A stretch of 64,000 nt of DNA from Nothophaeocryptopus gaeumannii (Eukaryota; Ascomycota; Dothideomycetes; Mycosphaerellales; Mycosphaerellaceae). The notes under the pieces are model-generated. The model was not told the DNA's origin. It worked only from the letters and a program-made list of their open reading frames with translations, and ran no database searches. How positions within the stretch are numbered: position 1 is the first letter of the stretch; every line of letters starts with the position of its first letter. The stretch lies in assembly GCA_031771865.1 (NCBI GenBank), contig JASISA010000042.1, forward strand, positions 2,473,501 to 2,537,500, given 5' to 3'. The position numbers and the translations under genes were made by a program. Positions 22,808 through 33,315 of the stretch are shown piece by piece.

Positions 22808-23236
22808 GACTCGTGGAATGTTGCGTCCGCGTGTGACAAGAATGAAAGACAAATGGTGAACGGCGGCACCAAGCAGTGAAAGGAAAGGGCGACGCTGTTG
22901 CTGTGAATCTCGAAAACTTCGACACTGTTGTCTTTAAATGCTCAGCGCATGTACGACTGAGTCAATGCTGTGCCGTAGCCGCCGCGTTCGTACGTACGCC
23001 GCCAACATCTCACAGACTGCTGCCTGGATACCCGCGTCCTGTAATATGCTCTGATCTAACCACGGGGCCTTTAATGCCGCAGATCACTGCTGGCAGGTTC
23101 GCGCCCCCCAACACCCAGCAATCTTGCTGCCTGTCCCGCTCTTTGCAATCTGCCAATAGTCTTTGCTATCCATGCTCTCCTGACGCCGGTGATCCAACAC
23201 CGCCAACTCATCAACAGCCTCGCGCGAACTTTGCAC
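22808..23236. other. Intergenic stretch
   Basis: Likely holds the promoter of the chromodomain gene. No supported gene. Confidence 0.3.
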
Positions 23237-23554
23237 TCAGGTGAGGTCGATGTCCGAGCCGGCCATACCGCTATGGCAGGAGTAGAAGAGGGGTAGGCAG
23301 CCGGGAGTATGGCTGTCCAGTCCAGCGAGACGACACAGTCCCTTAGACGAGAATTCGCAATGAACAGGTCCTACGGCGTGGGACTGAAGATCGAGAGGAG
23401 GGAGGGCAGCTGCGGCAAGAGTGCGCAACCAGCGATACGCGGAGACGGCAGTGTGAACTGGCGTATGTAGACAAGCGGGAGGAGGGGGCGTTGATGTGCT
23501 GCCGGAGATGACAACTGAAGCGCAAGTGAGGAGAAAAGGAAGTAAAATGAACAG
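23237..23554 (-). CDS. Small secreted Cys protein, no ATG
   Basis: A minus-strand frame of 105 residues begins with a signal-peptide-like stretch (FILLPFLLTCASVVIS) and continues with five further Cys and no known domain. A TATAAA box lies about 20 bp upstream (23572 region). In-frame, upstream of the hydrophobic stretch, there is CTG (23554-23552) but no ATG before a stop. Either translation starts at a non-AUG codon or the start has been lost. It lies next to an AT-rich island, as effector-like genes often do. Uncertain. Confidence 0.35.
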   Translation of the reverse strand: MFILLPFLLTCASVVISGSTSTPPPPACLHTPVHTAVSAYRWLRTLAAAALPPLDLQSHAVGPVHCEFSSKGLCRLAGLDSHTPGCLPLFYSCHSGMAGSDIDLT

Positions 23555-23619
23555 ATGAAGCTCGAAGATTTATAAAGAGGCGAAGGATCGGGGGAGCTGC
23601 TGCCTAGAGTCTAGGCTCT

Positions 23620-24250
23620 AAGAGGTAAGCACTAGCCCTAAGACGGACGGTCCGACTCTTTACGTCGAAATGCCGCACGCGTGATTATAATCTTACTAAT
23701 TAGAATATACGAACTTTACTAATAATTAATTTATTACTTCGTTCTACCTTATTAACGCATTCTCTAAAGAAGCTATTCCACGTAATTAAGCGAGTTACCT
23801 AATAAGCGAGATACTATACGTAATACTAAGAAAGCTACTACTAAACTAAGAGTAAAAGAGGACAAGATAGTATCTAATTAACTCTAATAGGCCCTTTAGT
23901 AGGCTACTAAGAAGCTAAAGAAACGTAAGTAACTTATCGTTATGCTACTAGTTGCTTTAAACGCTCCTAAGATAGTTTCTAAGGTAGAAAGCCCGATTCG
24001 GGCTTTACATAGGTCTAGACGTACTATTCGACAACTAGCCCGCTTTAGGACATAACGTATACATTAAATGAAAGCTCGCAATCAGTTCTTTAAGCTCCTT
24101 GAATTTTATAAAAACGAAAATTACTAGTAATAGCTTTAGAGGGTAGGTGTCGTTAAGAGTTATAGAGTAGCTTTCTAGGCGTAGCTTTCGCTGCCTAAGA
24201 GGTTGTGTGTGTAGAAGTATATATTTTGAGGTAGAACCTTCTTTCTATCT
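23620..24250. repeat. AT-rich RIP-like island
   Basis: Low-GC block made of many cta/taa/aag steps with no open frame. A few translated words resemble transposase debris but nothing can be assigned. Likely an old mutated repeat. Confidence 0.5.
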
Positions 24251-24962
24251 TTCTAAAGTTGGGAGGTGATGTCTGGCTTTTGTGGGGGCGGGGCGGGCCG
24301 TCCCGTGCTTGGCGTTTGCGGTCGCAATCCAGCTTTGAGCTGTCCACCAGGTGCACCACTTTGAGGAGCTGTAACACTCCCAAAAATGGAGGCACCGAGG
24401 TGAGAGTGGCCTCAAAATGCTGCTTGGGATTCGGTCGTTCGAATGAGGTGTGTTTTGCGATGGCGCTCGATGGTTTGTGTTGGAGGTGGTGATGTTTTTT
24501 GACAGTCCTGTATTAGCGAGCCTAGCATTCACATTGTCACGGCTCAAGCTAGTGTTATGCACAACTATGCTAGGCACTAAATACAAGATTGCAAAGCTGA
24601 AGAAGAAGGAAATGTGCTATCTTCATGTAGCGTTATAAACCGTCCGTCCGTGTTTCTGGAATTTTCTGCCAAGACACATGCCAAGGACTCACGTGAGTTC
24701 TTGCCTAAGGCATAGCCTTGGATTAAGGCATAGCCTGTGACACACATAGCTTGATCATATGAAAGCCCCTACCTTTAGAAGACGTTTGTCCGCCATTGTC
24801 AGGTGCTTTACTATCGTGAGCAGTGCTATAGCTTCAAAATATCGCAAATACCTCTTGATTAGAGGTACATGAAACCGTTGAAAATGGCGTTTTTCAGTAC
24901 GCCCTAGTACGGGCCGTTTTCAAACGGTTTCTGAAAACGGCTCATCACTAGTCCTAACGGCC
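24251..24962. other. Unassigned region upstream of copia fragment
   Basis: No convincing gene. Near its right end lies a perfect 10-bp hairpin (arms 24913-24922 and 24932-24941, GCCGTTTTCA) followed by ctcatcactag, which looks like a transposon terminus. The 5' LTR of the copia element is not recognisable here. Confidence 0.35.
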
Positions 24963-27164
24963 ATGGAAGTTGTCCAGCAACTAGAACAGTGCTTCGCAGA
25001 CTTGCAAAACCCTTCTACTGGCATCGGCATTGTTCGTTTCCGCAGGCTCTGCAACGCTCTCATTTGAGACAGTAGTCCAGCGTCTACGAGACGTTGAGTC
25101 GGCGATAGAACCAAAGGACGCTAAGGAGAGCATTGCTCGGTTAGCGAGAAACAGGCCCTACCAAAGTAAGGGCAGACAGGAAAAGAAGGACAGGGAAGTA
25201 AGCAAATGCTTCTACTATAGGAGACCCGGTTATCAGAGAAATAACTGTTGGGCCCTTCACCCTAAGAAGAAGCCAAGAGATCTAAAAGGTCGTAGAAAGG
25301 AACAGACAGAGGAGACAGGACACGCAGCATGGACTGCAATCAACCCACACTTAATTAAGCTAACTGATTGGGTCCTGGATTCCGGAGCTACGCGACATAT
25401 GACTGGTGATCGAGACTGGTTCGTTAACTATTTGCCCTATTAGGGGCAAGTAACTATTGCGAACGGCAAGGCCCTAGAGATTCAGGGCAAGGGAACGGTT
25501 AAGGTGTTCATCAATGGTGACAAGATACCAACTCCTATTACGGAGGTATTCTATGTCCCAGAGATCGGATATAACCTGCTGTCAATACCGCAGCTAACGG
25601 GTCGCCGTATCTTTACGGCATTTGACGACAAGAAGGCCATCCTTACTCGAGATAAGAAGGTCATAGCTAAAGGAACCCTCTACGGAAAGACTTATACCAT
25701 TCGGATGACAAAGGCAAAGGTGCAAGCAAACATAGCCGTTGCTAAACAGGACGAGTCGCTCCTATGGCATCGACGGCTTGCGCACCCTAGCGACGAGAAG
25801 CTGAAGGTCATTTCAGGGGCAGTTAACGACATCCCAGCTGTAGCTAGCCTAACCTCAGTATGCGAGACTTGCGCTATAACAAAGGCTACGCGGCAGCAGG
25901 GCAGACAGCCCGCATAGAGAGCTATAGAGAAGCTCGAAAGGGTCCATATGGATTATTGGGGACCATACAAGCATAGTACGATCGGAGGGAATCGGTACAT
26001 GCTAACAATCACAGACGACATGACACGGAAGTCATGGATTACCCTATCGAGAGACCGAACAGCGATCTACTCGGATTTTGCAGGGTGGTTAGCTATAGCT
26101 GAAAGAGATTCAGGCTGTAAGCTAAAGACCATTCGGGCCGATAATGCACCAGAAATCGTAGCATTGATCAAGGGCCTCGATGGCGTAGTTATGGAGCCAG
26201 CAGTAATATACACCCCGGAGCAGAATGGGGTTGCGGAACGGCTCAATCGAACGTTGATTACGAAGGCGAGATCGATGCTCGCCGCAGCAGAGCTGCTAAA
26301 GAAGCTTTGGGGAGAAGCTGTGCATACAGCCTGCTATCTGAAGAACCGGACTCCCATTAGAGGCATAGAGAAGACGCCGGAAGAGTTATGGACAGGGAAG
26401 AGACCAAATTGCGGCCATCTACGAGTATTTAGCTGCATTGCGTACCCATTCATCCCGTCAGTTAAGCGAGACAAGCTTGACAATTCAGCGGCCAAAGGGG
26501 TATTCGTCGGCTACACCCAATCACTGAAGCAGTACAGGATCTGGGAGCCAAAGAGTAATACTGTGAAGCTCTACACAAGTGTCGAGTTTGACGAGTCGAC
26601 AAAGGGTGGTTCGCTAGCAAAGAATGCAGAACCCTACAGACTAGGTGAATGGATCCAAGATAGTGTCTTTGACCTCGAGGGGAATGAAGTCCCTAATGCT
26701 AAGACGCGAGAAGAGCCCCGGCAGAGGGAGGCGCAACAGGAAGAGGCACACGAAGGTCCATCCAATGAAGAAAGAGACTCGATTACAGTAGCCGAACCGA
26801 CACGGCGAACTGGAAGGGAGAGACGACTCCCCGCTCGTTTTAGAGAGGAAGAGCGACTCGCATTGCGAGTAGATTATCGACCACATACGGAGATCAAGAT
26901 CCCCCAAACTTGGCTAAAAAGGAGGCTCGGAAGGCTGCAAATACAGCGGTCAGAGAGTCCAAGAATGCGGCTCAACAGCTACACCAATCACTTCAGCAGT
27001 CAGTCAAGAAGCCAAAGCGACAAACCAAGGCTACCAAAGCGTTGAAAGAGCTGGTGTTGCTTCCTCCTCCTATGCAGAAGCCAGAGCAGCCAGAAAGCAG
27101 TTTGCAGGCCAATCGTCGTATAAGAAAGCCACCTGCATGGCTGGAACGCTATGACTCTAAATGA
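24963..27164 (+). mobile_element. Ty1/copia gag-protease-integrase fragment
   Basis: In order: gag end with a zinc knuckle (CFYYRRPGYQRNNC) in which the second Cys and the His are both replaced by Tyr, the protease motif WVLDSGATRHMTGD, a gag-pre-integrase HHCC domain (LLWHRRLAHPSDEK ... CETCAIT), and the integrase core with its acidic triad (MDYWG ... TIRADNAPE ... TPEQNGVAERLNRTL). Two in-frame TAG codons (25441-25443, 25915-25917) and a frameshift near 26910 break it. It ends at 27164 in a KPPAWLERYD motif that normally precedes reverse transcriptase. Reverse transcriptase and RNase H are absent, so the copy is truncated and dead. Confidence 0.85.
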
Positions 27165-27479
27165 TGATTGCATGCATCATTAGCTACAATAGGAATCAAC
27201 AATGGAGTGATTTGGACTGTTGGTAGTTGAGTTATTCGAGTGCAAAGCATTGAATCCATTCTGAAGATTTTGATCGTCACGCGGGGAAAACCCTTATGCG
27301 CTTGCCGAGCCGACGCGCCCACCTCGCCCGCTTGGCGCATCTCGCCCATGTTGCTAATCGCCCATTGCGCCCGCCACGTCTACTGCACTCGCCTCATCTA
27401 TCGCCTATCACGCCCATCTTGTCCACCTCGCCCAGCCTGCGCCGTCCGCCCTGTCCGCTGTCTACAGCGCTATTTTGCA

Positions 27480-28733
27480 ATGGTACAAACTTGTGACATC
27501 TGCCAGGCTCCAGTTCCCCATGGCCACCTTGCTCGGCATAAGAGGAGAAAGCATAGCAACGCTCCCTTACCGGGGCCTTCTTCGACACCGGTCGAGCAAT
27601 CTAAGCAGATTAGTGATGTTCTACTTGCTTGTGGTCTCGATCCTGAACAACTAGGCGACTGGAACATCGACATGCTCAATAAGCTACCAAATATTCGAAA
27701 CTGGAGACCTACACCTTGTCGCCATCATACCCCGTGGCGAGTCATTGCGGACGCAGAGCTACACGTCCTGCCCAGTTTAGAGGACTTGCTCGTAGATATC
27801 GCGTATCGCGCGCGAAGAAATGGCGGTATGCCTACAGGGACGGAGGTGTGGCAGGAAAACGATCGCCTGGATTTCACGCCTACTGAGTAGGTGGCATGGA
27901 CGAAACGAATCCTTAAAGGCGAGCAGGTGCTAACACGAGTGCTTAATATGCCTATGGCCCATATGATAGCGGCGGATACGAGCCAGGAGTACCGTCGTTG
28001 CGTAGCAGAGGTCGCCGCACGATACATACCAATGCAAGAAGCACACGATCTCCGTCAAAACCAGCCTAGTGCCAATATTACTCCGCGCGGGACTAGAACG
28101 GAAGTGCACCATGATTCTGAGCATCATATCTCAACCGCCTTCGGATTGGCTAGTCGCAAACGCAGCCCTTTGAAACTGTGGCTGCTATGGCCATCTACAG
28201 AGCTGCGCTACCTCGCAACGTGCTACAGCAACACGAACGCAGCCCTACTCCGGATGGACCATGGCTCCTTCTTTGTACAAATGCCAGGGGAGTCGGTGTT
28301 CGTGCCACCTAACTCGCCTCATGCTGTTGTTGCACTGGAATCTTGCTACTTATACGGGCATACCTTCTCGACCGATTCCTGGGCCTATGAACCATCCACT
28401 GTCCTCGTTGAAATGAGGGCTGGTGAGCCGGAAGACAAAGCTTGCCGGGAGCGTGTCAACCGACTGCGTCTTAGTCTACGCAGCAGCGAGTTTCGCCAGG
28501 CGTATATCGATCAATTCCTTGAGACATGGGCAATAGAGGCGCCGGTACTTCGCGGTCAGAGAGATGAGTTCGAGCACCTGGTAGCGCTATGGACGGAGGA
28601 CGTTCTCGAGACTCGGTCATGTGCTTGGTGTGTCGCAGCGGGTAGGCCAGAGCTTTACGACATAGGGATGGATAGCGGCGAGCACGCGACAGCTCATTTA
28701 GATGGCCGCATGCCTGCGACAAGCAGGACATAA
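27480..28733 (+). pseudogene. C2H2-JmjC domain protein with one stop
   Basis: ATG 27480 begins a C2H2 finger (CDICQAPVPHGHLARHKRRKH, C-X2-C-X11-H-X4-H). The frame stays open to 28733 except for TAG at 27888-27890. The second half carries a JmjC-type cupin: HHD iron ligands (TEVHHDSEHH), a downstream KLWLLWP segment and the distal His in ESVFVPPNSPHAVV. JmjC proteins are Fe(II)/2-oxoglutarate oxygenases, many acting on chromatin; the target here is unknown. The metal ligands are intact. 417 codons if the stop is bypassed. It is embedded among copia fragments. Confidence 0.65.
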
Positions 28734-29205
28734 GACGGCTAGCTTCTAATGGCTGTAAACCTGCTGAAGCGGCTGCTTATTCACGCCACCCCCTCCCATC
28801 GGCGCCGTTGGACAGAAACAAACAACGCAAGCTGGAGAAATCGTGCCTTCAAGATGGTGGTGAAGCACTTGTTCAATGTGTACACCGAACACATTCCTAG
28901 CCCCTAGTCTCACGTCCACTCCTGCTGGATATGCTCCTGGAGCTCTCACTGTATCTGGTCCTCAACATCGCGATCTTTGGCAGCCGGACTGCTCTTGGCA
29001 ATTTATGCTCGGATCTGGCACTCCAATCGCCTAGACCACACGCTCATCGACTGCAGGAAGTATGTCTGGATACAATTCTTCAACCCATAAGTCTTTTAGA
29101 TTGCTAGCCTATTGGCTCAGTATCAGCCGTTTTCGGCCAGTTTCACAATGAAACTGGAACTGAGGCACTACACTAGTTCACCACACTGAATGTACCATCA
29201 ACTCT
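28734..29205. other. Unassigned region
   Basis: No gene. A perfect 9-bp palindrome (arms 29137-29145 and 29149-29157) precedes gcactacactag at about 29162-29175, resembling the transposon-like end near 24940. Confidence 0.3.
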
Positions 29206-29721
29206 CTACGAAGCAGGCTCCTCATCGTCTACAACATGCACGTAATAGACGTCTTCGTCATCTTTCGCGGCCTCAGAGTCCTTGTCGATAGCCTTGCTTT
29301 CACGGACTATGTCCTCGTTCTCCACATCAGCGGCCTTCAAATCCTCGAACCTGGCCTCGGCCACTTCCACCGAATCATCATCGCCTTTCAAAACATTGTC
29401 CGAAGAGAAACCACCGTTAGGTTCATAAGGGTTCACTTCCAACTGCTTTCGGAACCAGCCTCTCGACGCTATAACGTGCAAGCGATATGCGAAGACAATA
29501 TTATTCTCCTCGCCTTCGTGGGATTTGACGGTTTTTTGGAAGGCAGTCCCGCGTGACGTGCCAAAGTCACCACCTACAGACAATTCTTCTGTAGCTGTGG
29601 CGCTCGCTCCGGCTGTGGTCTGTTGGTCTTCTGTACCATAGGTGGTATATTTGAAGCCTCGAGCGATCTTGAGGCCTGTGATCATGAACACTGGCTTCCC
29701 TGCACCGGCGCCCGCTTTCAT
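29206..29721 (-). CDS. Acidic-tailed hypothetical, probably 5'-truncated
   Basis: 171 residues from ATG 29721. It opens with KPVFMITGLKIARGFKY, a motif I have seen in many fungal proteins of unknown function, where it normally lies inside a longer protein. A Thr/Ala-rich loop follows, then a helical segment (NNIVFAYRLHVI), and an acidic C-terminal third ending DDEEPAS. Upstream sequence changes abruptly into a WD40 remnant on the other strand and a retrotransposon LTR, so the N-terminal part has probably been lost. Function unknown. Confidence 0.5.
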   Translation of the reverse strand: MKAGAGAGKPVFMITGLKIARGFKYTTYGTEDQQTTAGASATATEELSVGGDFGTSRGTAFQKTVKSHEGEENNIVFAYRLHVIASRGWFRKQLEVNPYEPNGGFSSDNVLKGDDDSVEVAEARFEDLKAADVENEDIVRESKAIDKDSEAAKDDEDVYYVHVVDDEEPAS

Positions 29722-29723
29722 CG

Positions 29724-29792
29724 CGCTCCAGTCAGTGGCCTTTTCGCCAGACAGTCAGGTCATTGCATCGGCATCTAATGACAAGACAGTGC
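29724..29792 (+). pseudogene. WD40 repeat remnant
   Basis: The + strand reads LQSVAFSPDSQVIASASNDKTV, a near-perfect WD40 blade of the type found in NACHT/HET-WD40 proteins. It is cut on the left by the 29206-29721 gene and on the right by the copia LTR. It marks a lost NLR-like gene. Confidence 0.6.
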
Positions 29793-30342
29793 TGATGGAA
29801 TGGAATAACAAGACGGCTCGTAAGCTCCATACGGGACTTCATATGTCTAACAAATGAGTGTCGAGGGTGACCGCCTATATACCTCAGTGTTGAGCATCGC
29901 TGGGCATCCATGAAACCACCCTGAAACAGATCAGCACATTTGGGCATCTACTATACCTTATCTCCAACACTCCCCCTACTTCTTCTACTTCTGCAAAAGA
30001 GGAAGAAGTCTCTAACACTCTAGCGTGCATTTATGCATGCCTCCTTTAGGATGCTCTCATCTTCGCAAGACCAATACCTTCCACATTCTCTTCGTGTCGC
30101 TGACGAGCAAGAGGCTTTGTGAGGCAGTCTGCTAACATATCCTTTGTCGGGATATAAGAGATCGAGACCCTCCTGTCTTCGATTAACTCTCGAACGTAAT
30201 GAGCGCTCACATCAATGTGCTTTGTTTGTGCGTGGAACTCCGGATTCTTCACAAGGGCGATAGCTCCCTGATTATCCTCAAACACCGTAATAGGCGTTCG
30301 CACGCCAGCGATGGTTGCGGCACAGTAGTTTCTGGAGGGCAT
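29793..30342 (-). mobile_element. Ty1/copia RNase H and 3' LTR fragment
   Basis: Minus-strand order: copia RNase H end (FEDNQGAIALVKNPEFHAQTKHIDV ... LADCLTKPLA, encoded 30342-30046), then a polypurine tract (gtagggggag) and the LTR 29969-29793 (177 bp, CTCCAACA end; the other end has diverged to TGATGGAA). The upstream pol and the 5' LTR are missing. The truncation abuts the chromodomain paralogue. Confidence 0.85.
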
Positions 30343-30464
30343 ATGCGCCTTTTATTTAAGGAGGGCAGACGCGACGCAGAGAACTCTCCTGTGCTTTATT
30401 CGCAGCAGCAGTCTTCCTCTTTTCGAGCAGCAGCAGTCTTCACAGCAGCAATATTGCGCGAATC

Positions 30465-31537
30465 ATGGCTTGTCTCACGCCCGCGCTGGACGACATGTTT
30501 TCCTACACGGGACCTCCCCAGCAGGACACGAAGCCTTCGACAAATGGATCTCGGGAAATCACCAACATGGTCCTTCACGACAGCAGCCCGTGCCGGACCG
30601 CCCTTTAATTCGATTGTGAAGACTCCTGCGCCTCCAGCAAAGCTTTGGCAGGTGACAGCGGGATCTCGTGTGTCGCTCGCGACTTCATCCTCCACGTTGC
30701 AGTGTGCTTCGGACATCACAACGGCAAATATGCCTTCCAAGTCCAGCATGAAGCCACCGGTGGCTCCCTCATCATCCCCCGGAATGCCAAACCGATCTCT
30801 CGCGAGCGTAGCAAGCACAGCTTCTCCTCGCAGACCGTTAGGTGCCAGTAGGACATCGTCCAAAGACCACACCCCCAAGGAGCCAAAACGCGTTCTCGGT
30901 GCCGCCGACGCTGTCTCCTCTAAAGCTGTGTCTCCGAGCAGCTCGGCCGTGGGACCATACCAGACGCCCAAAATAGAGTCTCGCCAGCAGTCCAGCAATC
31001 GATCCTCCAACATTGGCGATCATACTCACAGAAAGCCATCTCCACCAAGTTCCCCCCAACCTTCTCGCACTCCATCTCTGCTACATGACGACGACTTGCC
31101 TTCAAGCGACGAGGTTCGCACCTACGAAGACTCTGCGCGGGCGTCAGCGCCGACGGCGCCCGGGAAGTGTGACGCCCACCTGGGAGGTGAACGCCCCGAC
31201 ACGGTATGCCTGAATGGATCATTTGGAATGGAACATGTTTGCTAACTCACGGCAGCTGCCCTGTCCTCTTGACACTGGTGGAAAGAAGCGGAAGCGGACA
31301 TCATCAGGGGGCGCTGGTGGCAAGAAACGGAAGCGGGTGGCTCCCATGTGGGAGGTGGATCGCGTGATACGCGCCGCACACGTCCGAGGCAGCGACCAGC
31401 ACTTCTTTCTCGTCAGATGGAAGGATACTTGGGAGCCAGCTGAATACCTTGACGACTGCGCTGAAGACGCGATCGATGGATTTGCTCAAGTAGCGAAACC
31501 TCACGACTATGAGACCTGGAGTGATAGATACTACTAG
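30465..31537 (+). pseudogene. Chromodomain paralogue with frameshift
   Basis: Same structure as the 21667-22807 gene. It has an N-terminus CLTPALDDM in the frame of ATG 30465, an apparent one-base shift near 30540-30560, and then a Ser/Pro-rich body in another frame to 31203. A 52-nt intron (31204-31255, tgctaac branch) lies at the same position and phase, followed by exon 31256-31537 with GGKKRKR and the chromodomain (WEVDRVIRAAHVRG, FLVRWKDTWEPAEYL). The chromodomain itself is intact. It may still be expressed from an internal start. Confidence 0.7.
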
Positions 31538-31599
31538 ATATCTGCTCTCGAATTACGCCGTTGCTTCCAACCCGCCTCCTGTATATCTCACTCGCCTCA

Positions 31600-32721
31600 T
31601 CATGGCACACTTTGCTTGGCCGACCTGAGCCATAGGCTCTCAGGGATCAGTGACTGCGCACAGTAAGGGCAGCACGGGTTTGGGTTGAACCCTCCTGGTC
31701 CGGTCGTAATGATTGTGCCGACACACCCCCGGCATAGTTGATGCCTGGCGGAGCAGCATAGTTCCACAGCCCGCTCGTGCTCGAAATCGCAGCCGCACAA
31801 CGGACATGAGTCGCGCGACGCCTCAAAGTCGACGGCCGGCTTTAGGTAGAAGACAAGGTTGTTCCGTATGTACATAGACTCTGTGAAGTCTAGACGCACA
31901 TTGACCGCCGGGCCGGACTGCCTAAGGTTGCTATAGAGTCCCGACTCCAAATCCCTATACCTAACGATGGAATTGATGCCGAAGTCAGCCAGGTAGGTAG
32001 CGAGTGTCTGGTGGCGGTCGTCGTCAACGCGGTACATACATGTATTTGGCAGTGGCCATCGCGCTCGAGTCGTTCTCCACCTAGATATTCCAAGTTCCAG
32101 GTCACAGCGTGGGAAGGCGGCTAAGGGAAATCCCCACTGGATGAAAGCATCTTTCACATGGAGTGCGATATGGCTTAATCCGCCATCCAGAGCCGCTCTG
32201 CCGCGACGTTCCCCCTGTGGTGTCCTAAGCCAGTCCTCAAAAACGCAATTAGCCCTAGTGAATAGATCCCTGAAGAGATCGTAGTTCGACAGTGCTTCTG
32301 GGGTGCGTGGACGCTGGTCTGATTCGCGCAACCTGGAATCGGATAATGCCCAGTAAACGAGCTCGTCGAGTGAGGCTTCTAATGTTTCAGATTCCGGGTT
32401 TGTCGACAGCATTTTGAGGATATGGCAAATATACTGCCAAACCTCGAGAGGTTCCGTCGACTCCTCATGCCCCTCGTTATGGGACGCGATCCACGCCTCG
32501 GCGCTAGTATCGATTATACCATCATCGCTACTAACATCGCAGGCGCGGTCGCTGTCATGATCGTTCGCTACTAATTCTTCCTCCGACGGTCGAGTTGCAG
32601 CCGCTAGTCGCCCTGCTGGGAGAAGGGCATCGAGATCGTCGTCGCGAGGTGGTGGGATCGCTCGTCGCGAGTTCTGGATCCTATTCGCAAGGCGTGCTAT
32701 CTTGGTACCGACTGTTGCCAT
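31600..32721 (-). CDS. RING-type zinc finger protein
   Basis: Single exon, about 373 residues; ATG 32721 or two codons upstream. A disordered acidic N-terminus (SSDDGIIDTSAE) is followed by a helical central region, then at about residues 310-360 a C3HC4-like RING: CPLCGCDF, then C-C, HQLCRGC, and CCPYC. RING domains usually recruit E2 enzymes for ubiquitin transfer, so E3 activity is likely but unproven. The central region is not recognised. It converges on the chromodomain paralogue with about 60 bp between stops. Confidence 0.7.
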   Translation of the reverse strand: MATVGTKIARLANRIQNSRRAIPPPRDDDLDALLPAGRLAAATRPSEEELVANDHDSDRACDVSSDDGIIDTSAEAWIASHNEGHEESTEPLEVWQYICHILKMLSTNPESETLEASLDELVYWALSDSRLRESDQRPRTPEALSNYDLFRDLFTRANCVFEDWLRTPQGERRGRAALDGGLSHIALHVKDAFIQWGFPLAAFPRCDLELGISRWRTTRARWPLPNTCMYRVDDDRHQTLATYLADFGINSIVRYRDLESGLYSNLRQSGPAVNVRLDFTESMYIRNNLVFYLKPAVDFEASRDSCPLCGCDFEHERAVELCCSARHQLCRGCVGTIITTGPGGFNPNPCCPYCAQSLIPESLWLRSAKQSVP

Positions 32722-32727
32722 TCTCAA

Positions 32728-33315
32728 TAAGCTATGTAACTGCTAGATGGACTTGGTGGAGCCTCCGCATGTTATACCTCTGTTGTGGACCTGAATGGTC
32801 TTCTTACTGCTTGTTTGGGCCTTCTGAGCCCGTTTCATAATTGAAGAACGAAGGTTATTTTCTATTCCACCCTTAGCGCTGCCCCACCAAACAGCCCGTC
32901 TTATTGGCGGAGGGCCCTGGTTTTGCAAGGATGACTTTAAGTCGAATGACCCTCCGATGCACGAAGACTCTGTAGACTGATTGGTCAAGATAGGTAGCGG
33001 GACTCGGGCCGCGGCCAGTCCATATCGTATTAAGAGGCAATACATGGGTAATAAGGATTCAGTTCAACGGTTTACAGTAATTATGCGAGTTATAGACATC
33101 TGAGACACTTAATCTCAGTGCTTGAACCTCGTGGCTTCGTGCTGTCTGTCTTATTGTGGGTGCTAGAGAGTCGCCTTTTCGGATCCCTGCGACAGCACCC
33201 TATCCCCATAAATTGGCGATTCGAGGAAATCCCGGACACTGACAGTACTCTATTGTGTCGCACGGTGTGCTAAATTACGTGAGCACTTAGATGCAGGCGA
33301 AGGACAGTACACGCC
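32728..33315. other. Intergenic stretch
   Basis: No supported gene; promoter side of the RING gene and 3' flank of the secreted-protein gene. Confidence 0.3.

Noticed and set aside
24963..27164. Complete autonomous copia element
   Set aside because: Reverse transcriptase and RNase H are missing, the zinc knuckle is destroyed and there are stops and a frameshift.
29724..29857. Reading the WD40 frame through the LTR (MEWNNKTARKLHTG) as one protein
   Set aside because: Bases from 29793 are LTR sequence also present at 19075-19251, so the similarity to a WD40 strand is chance.
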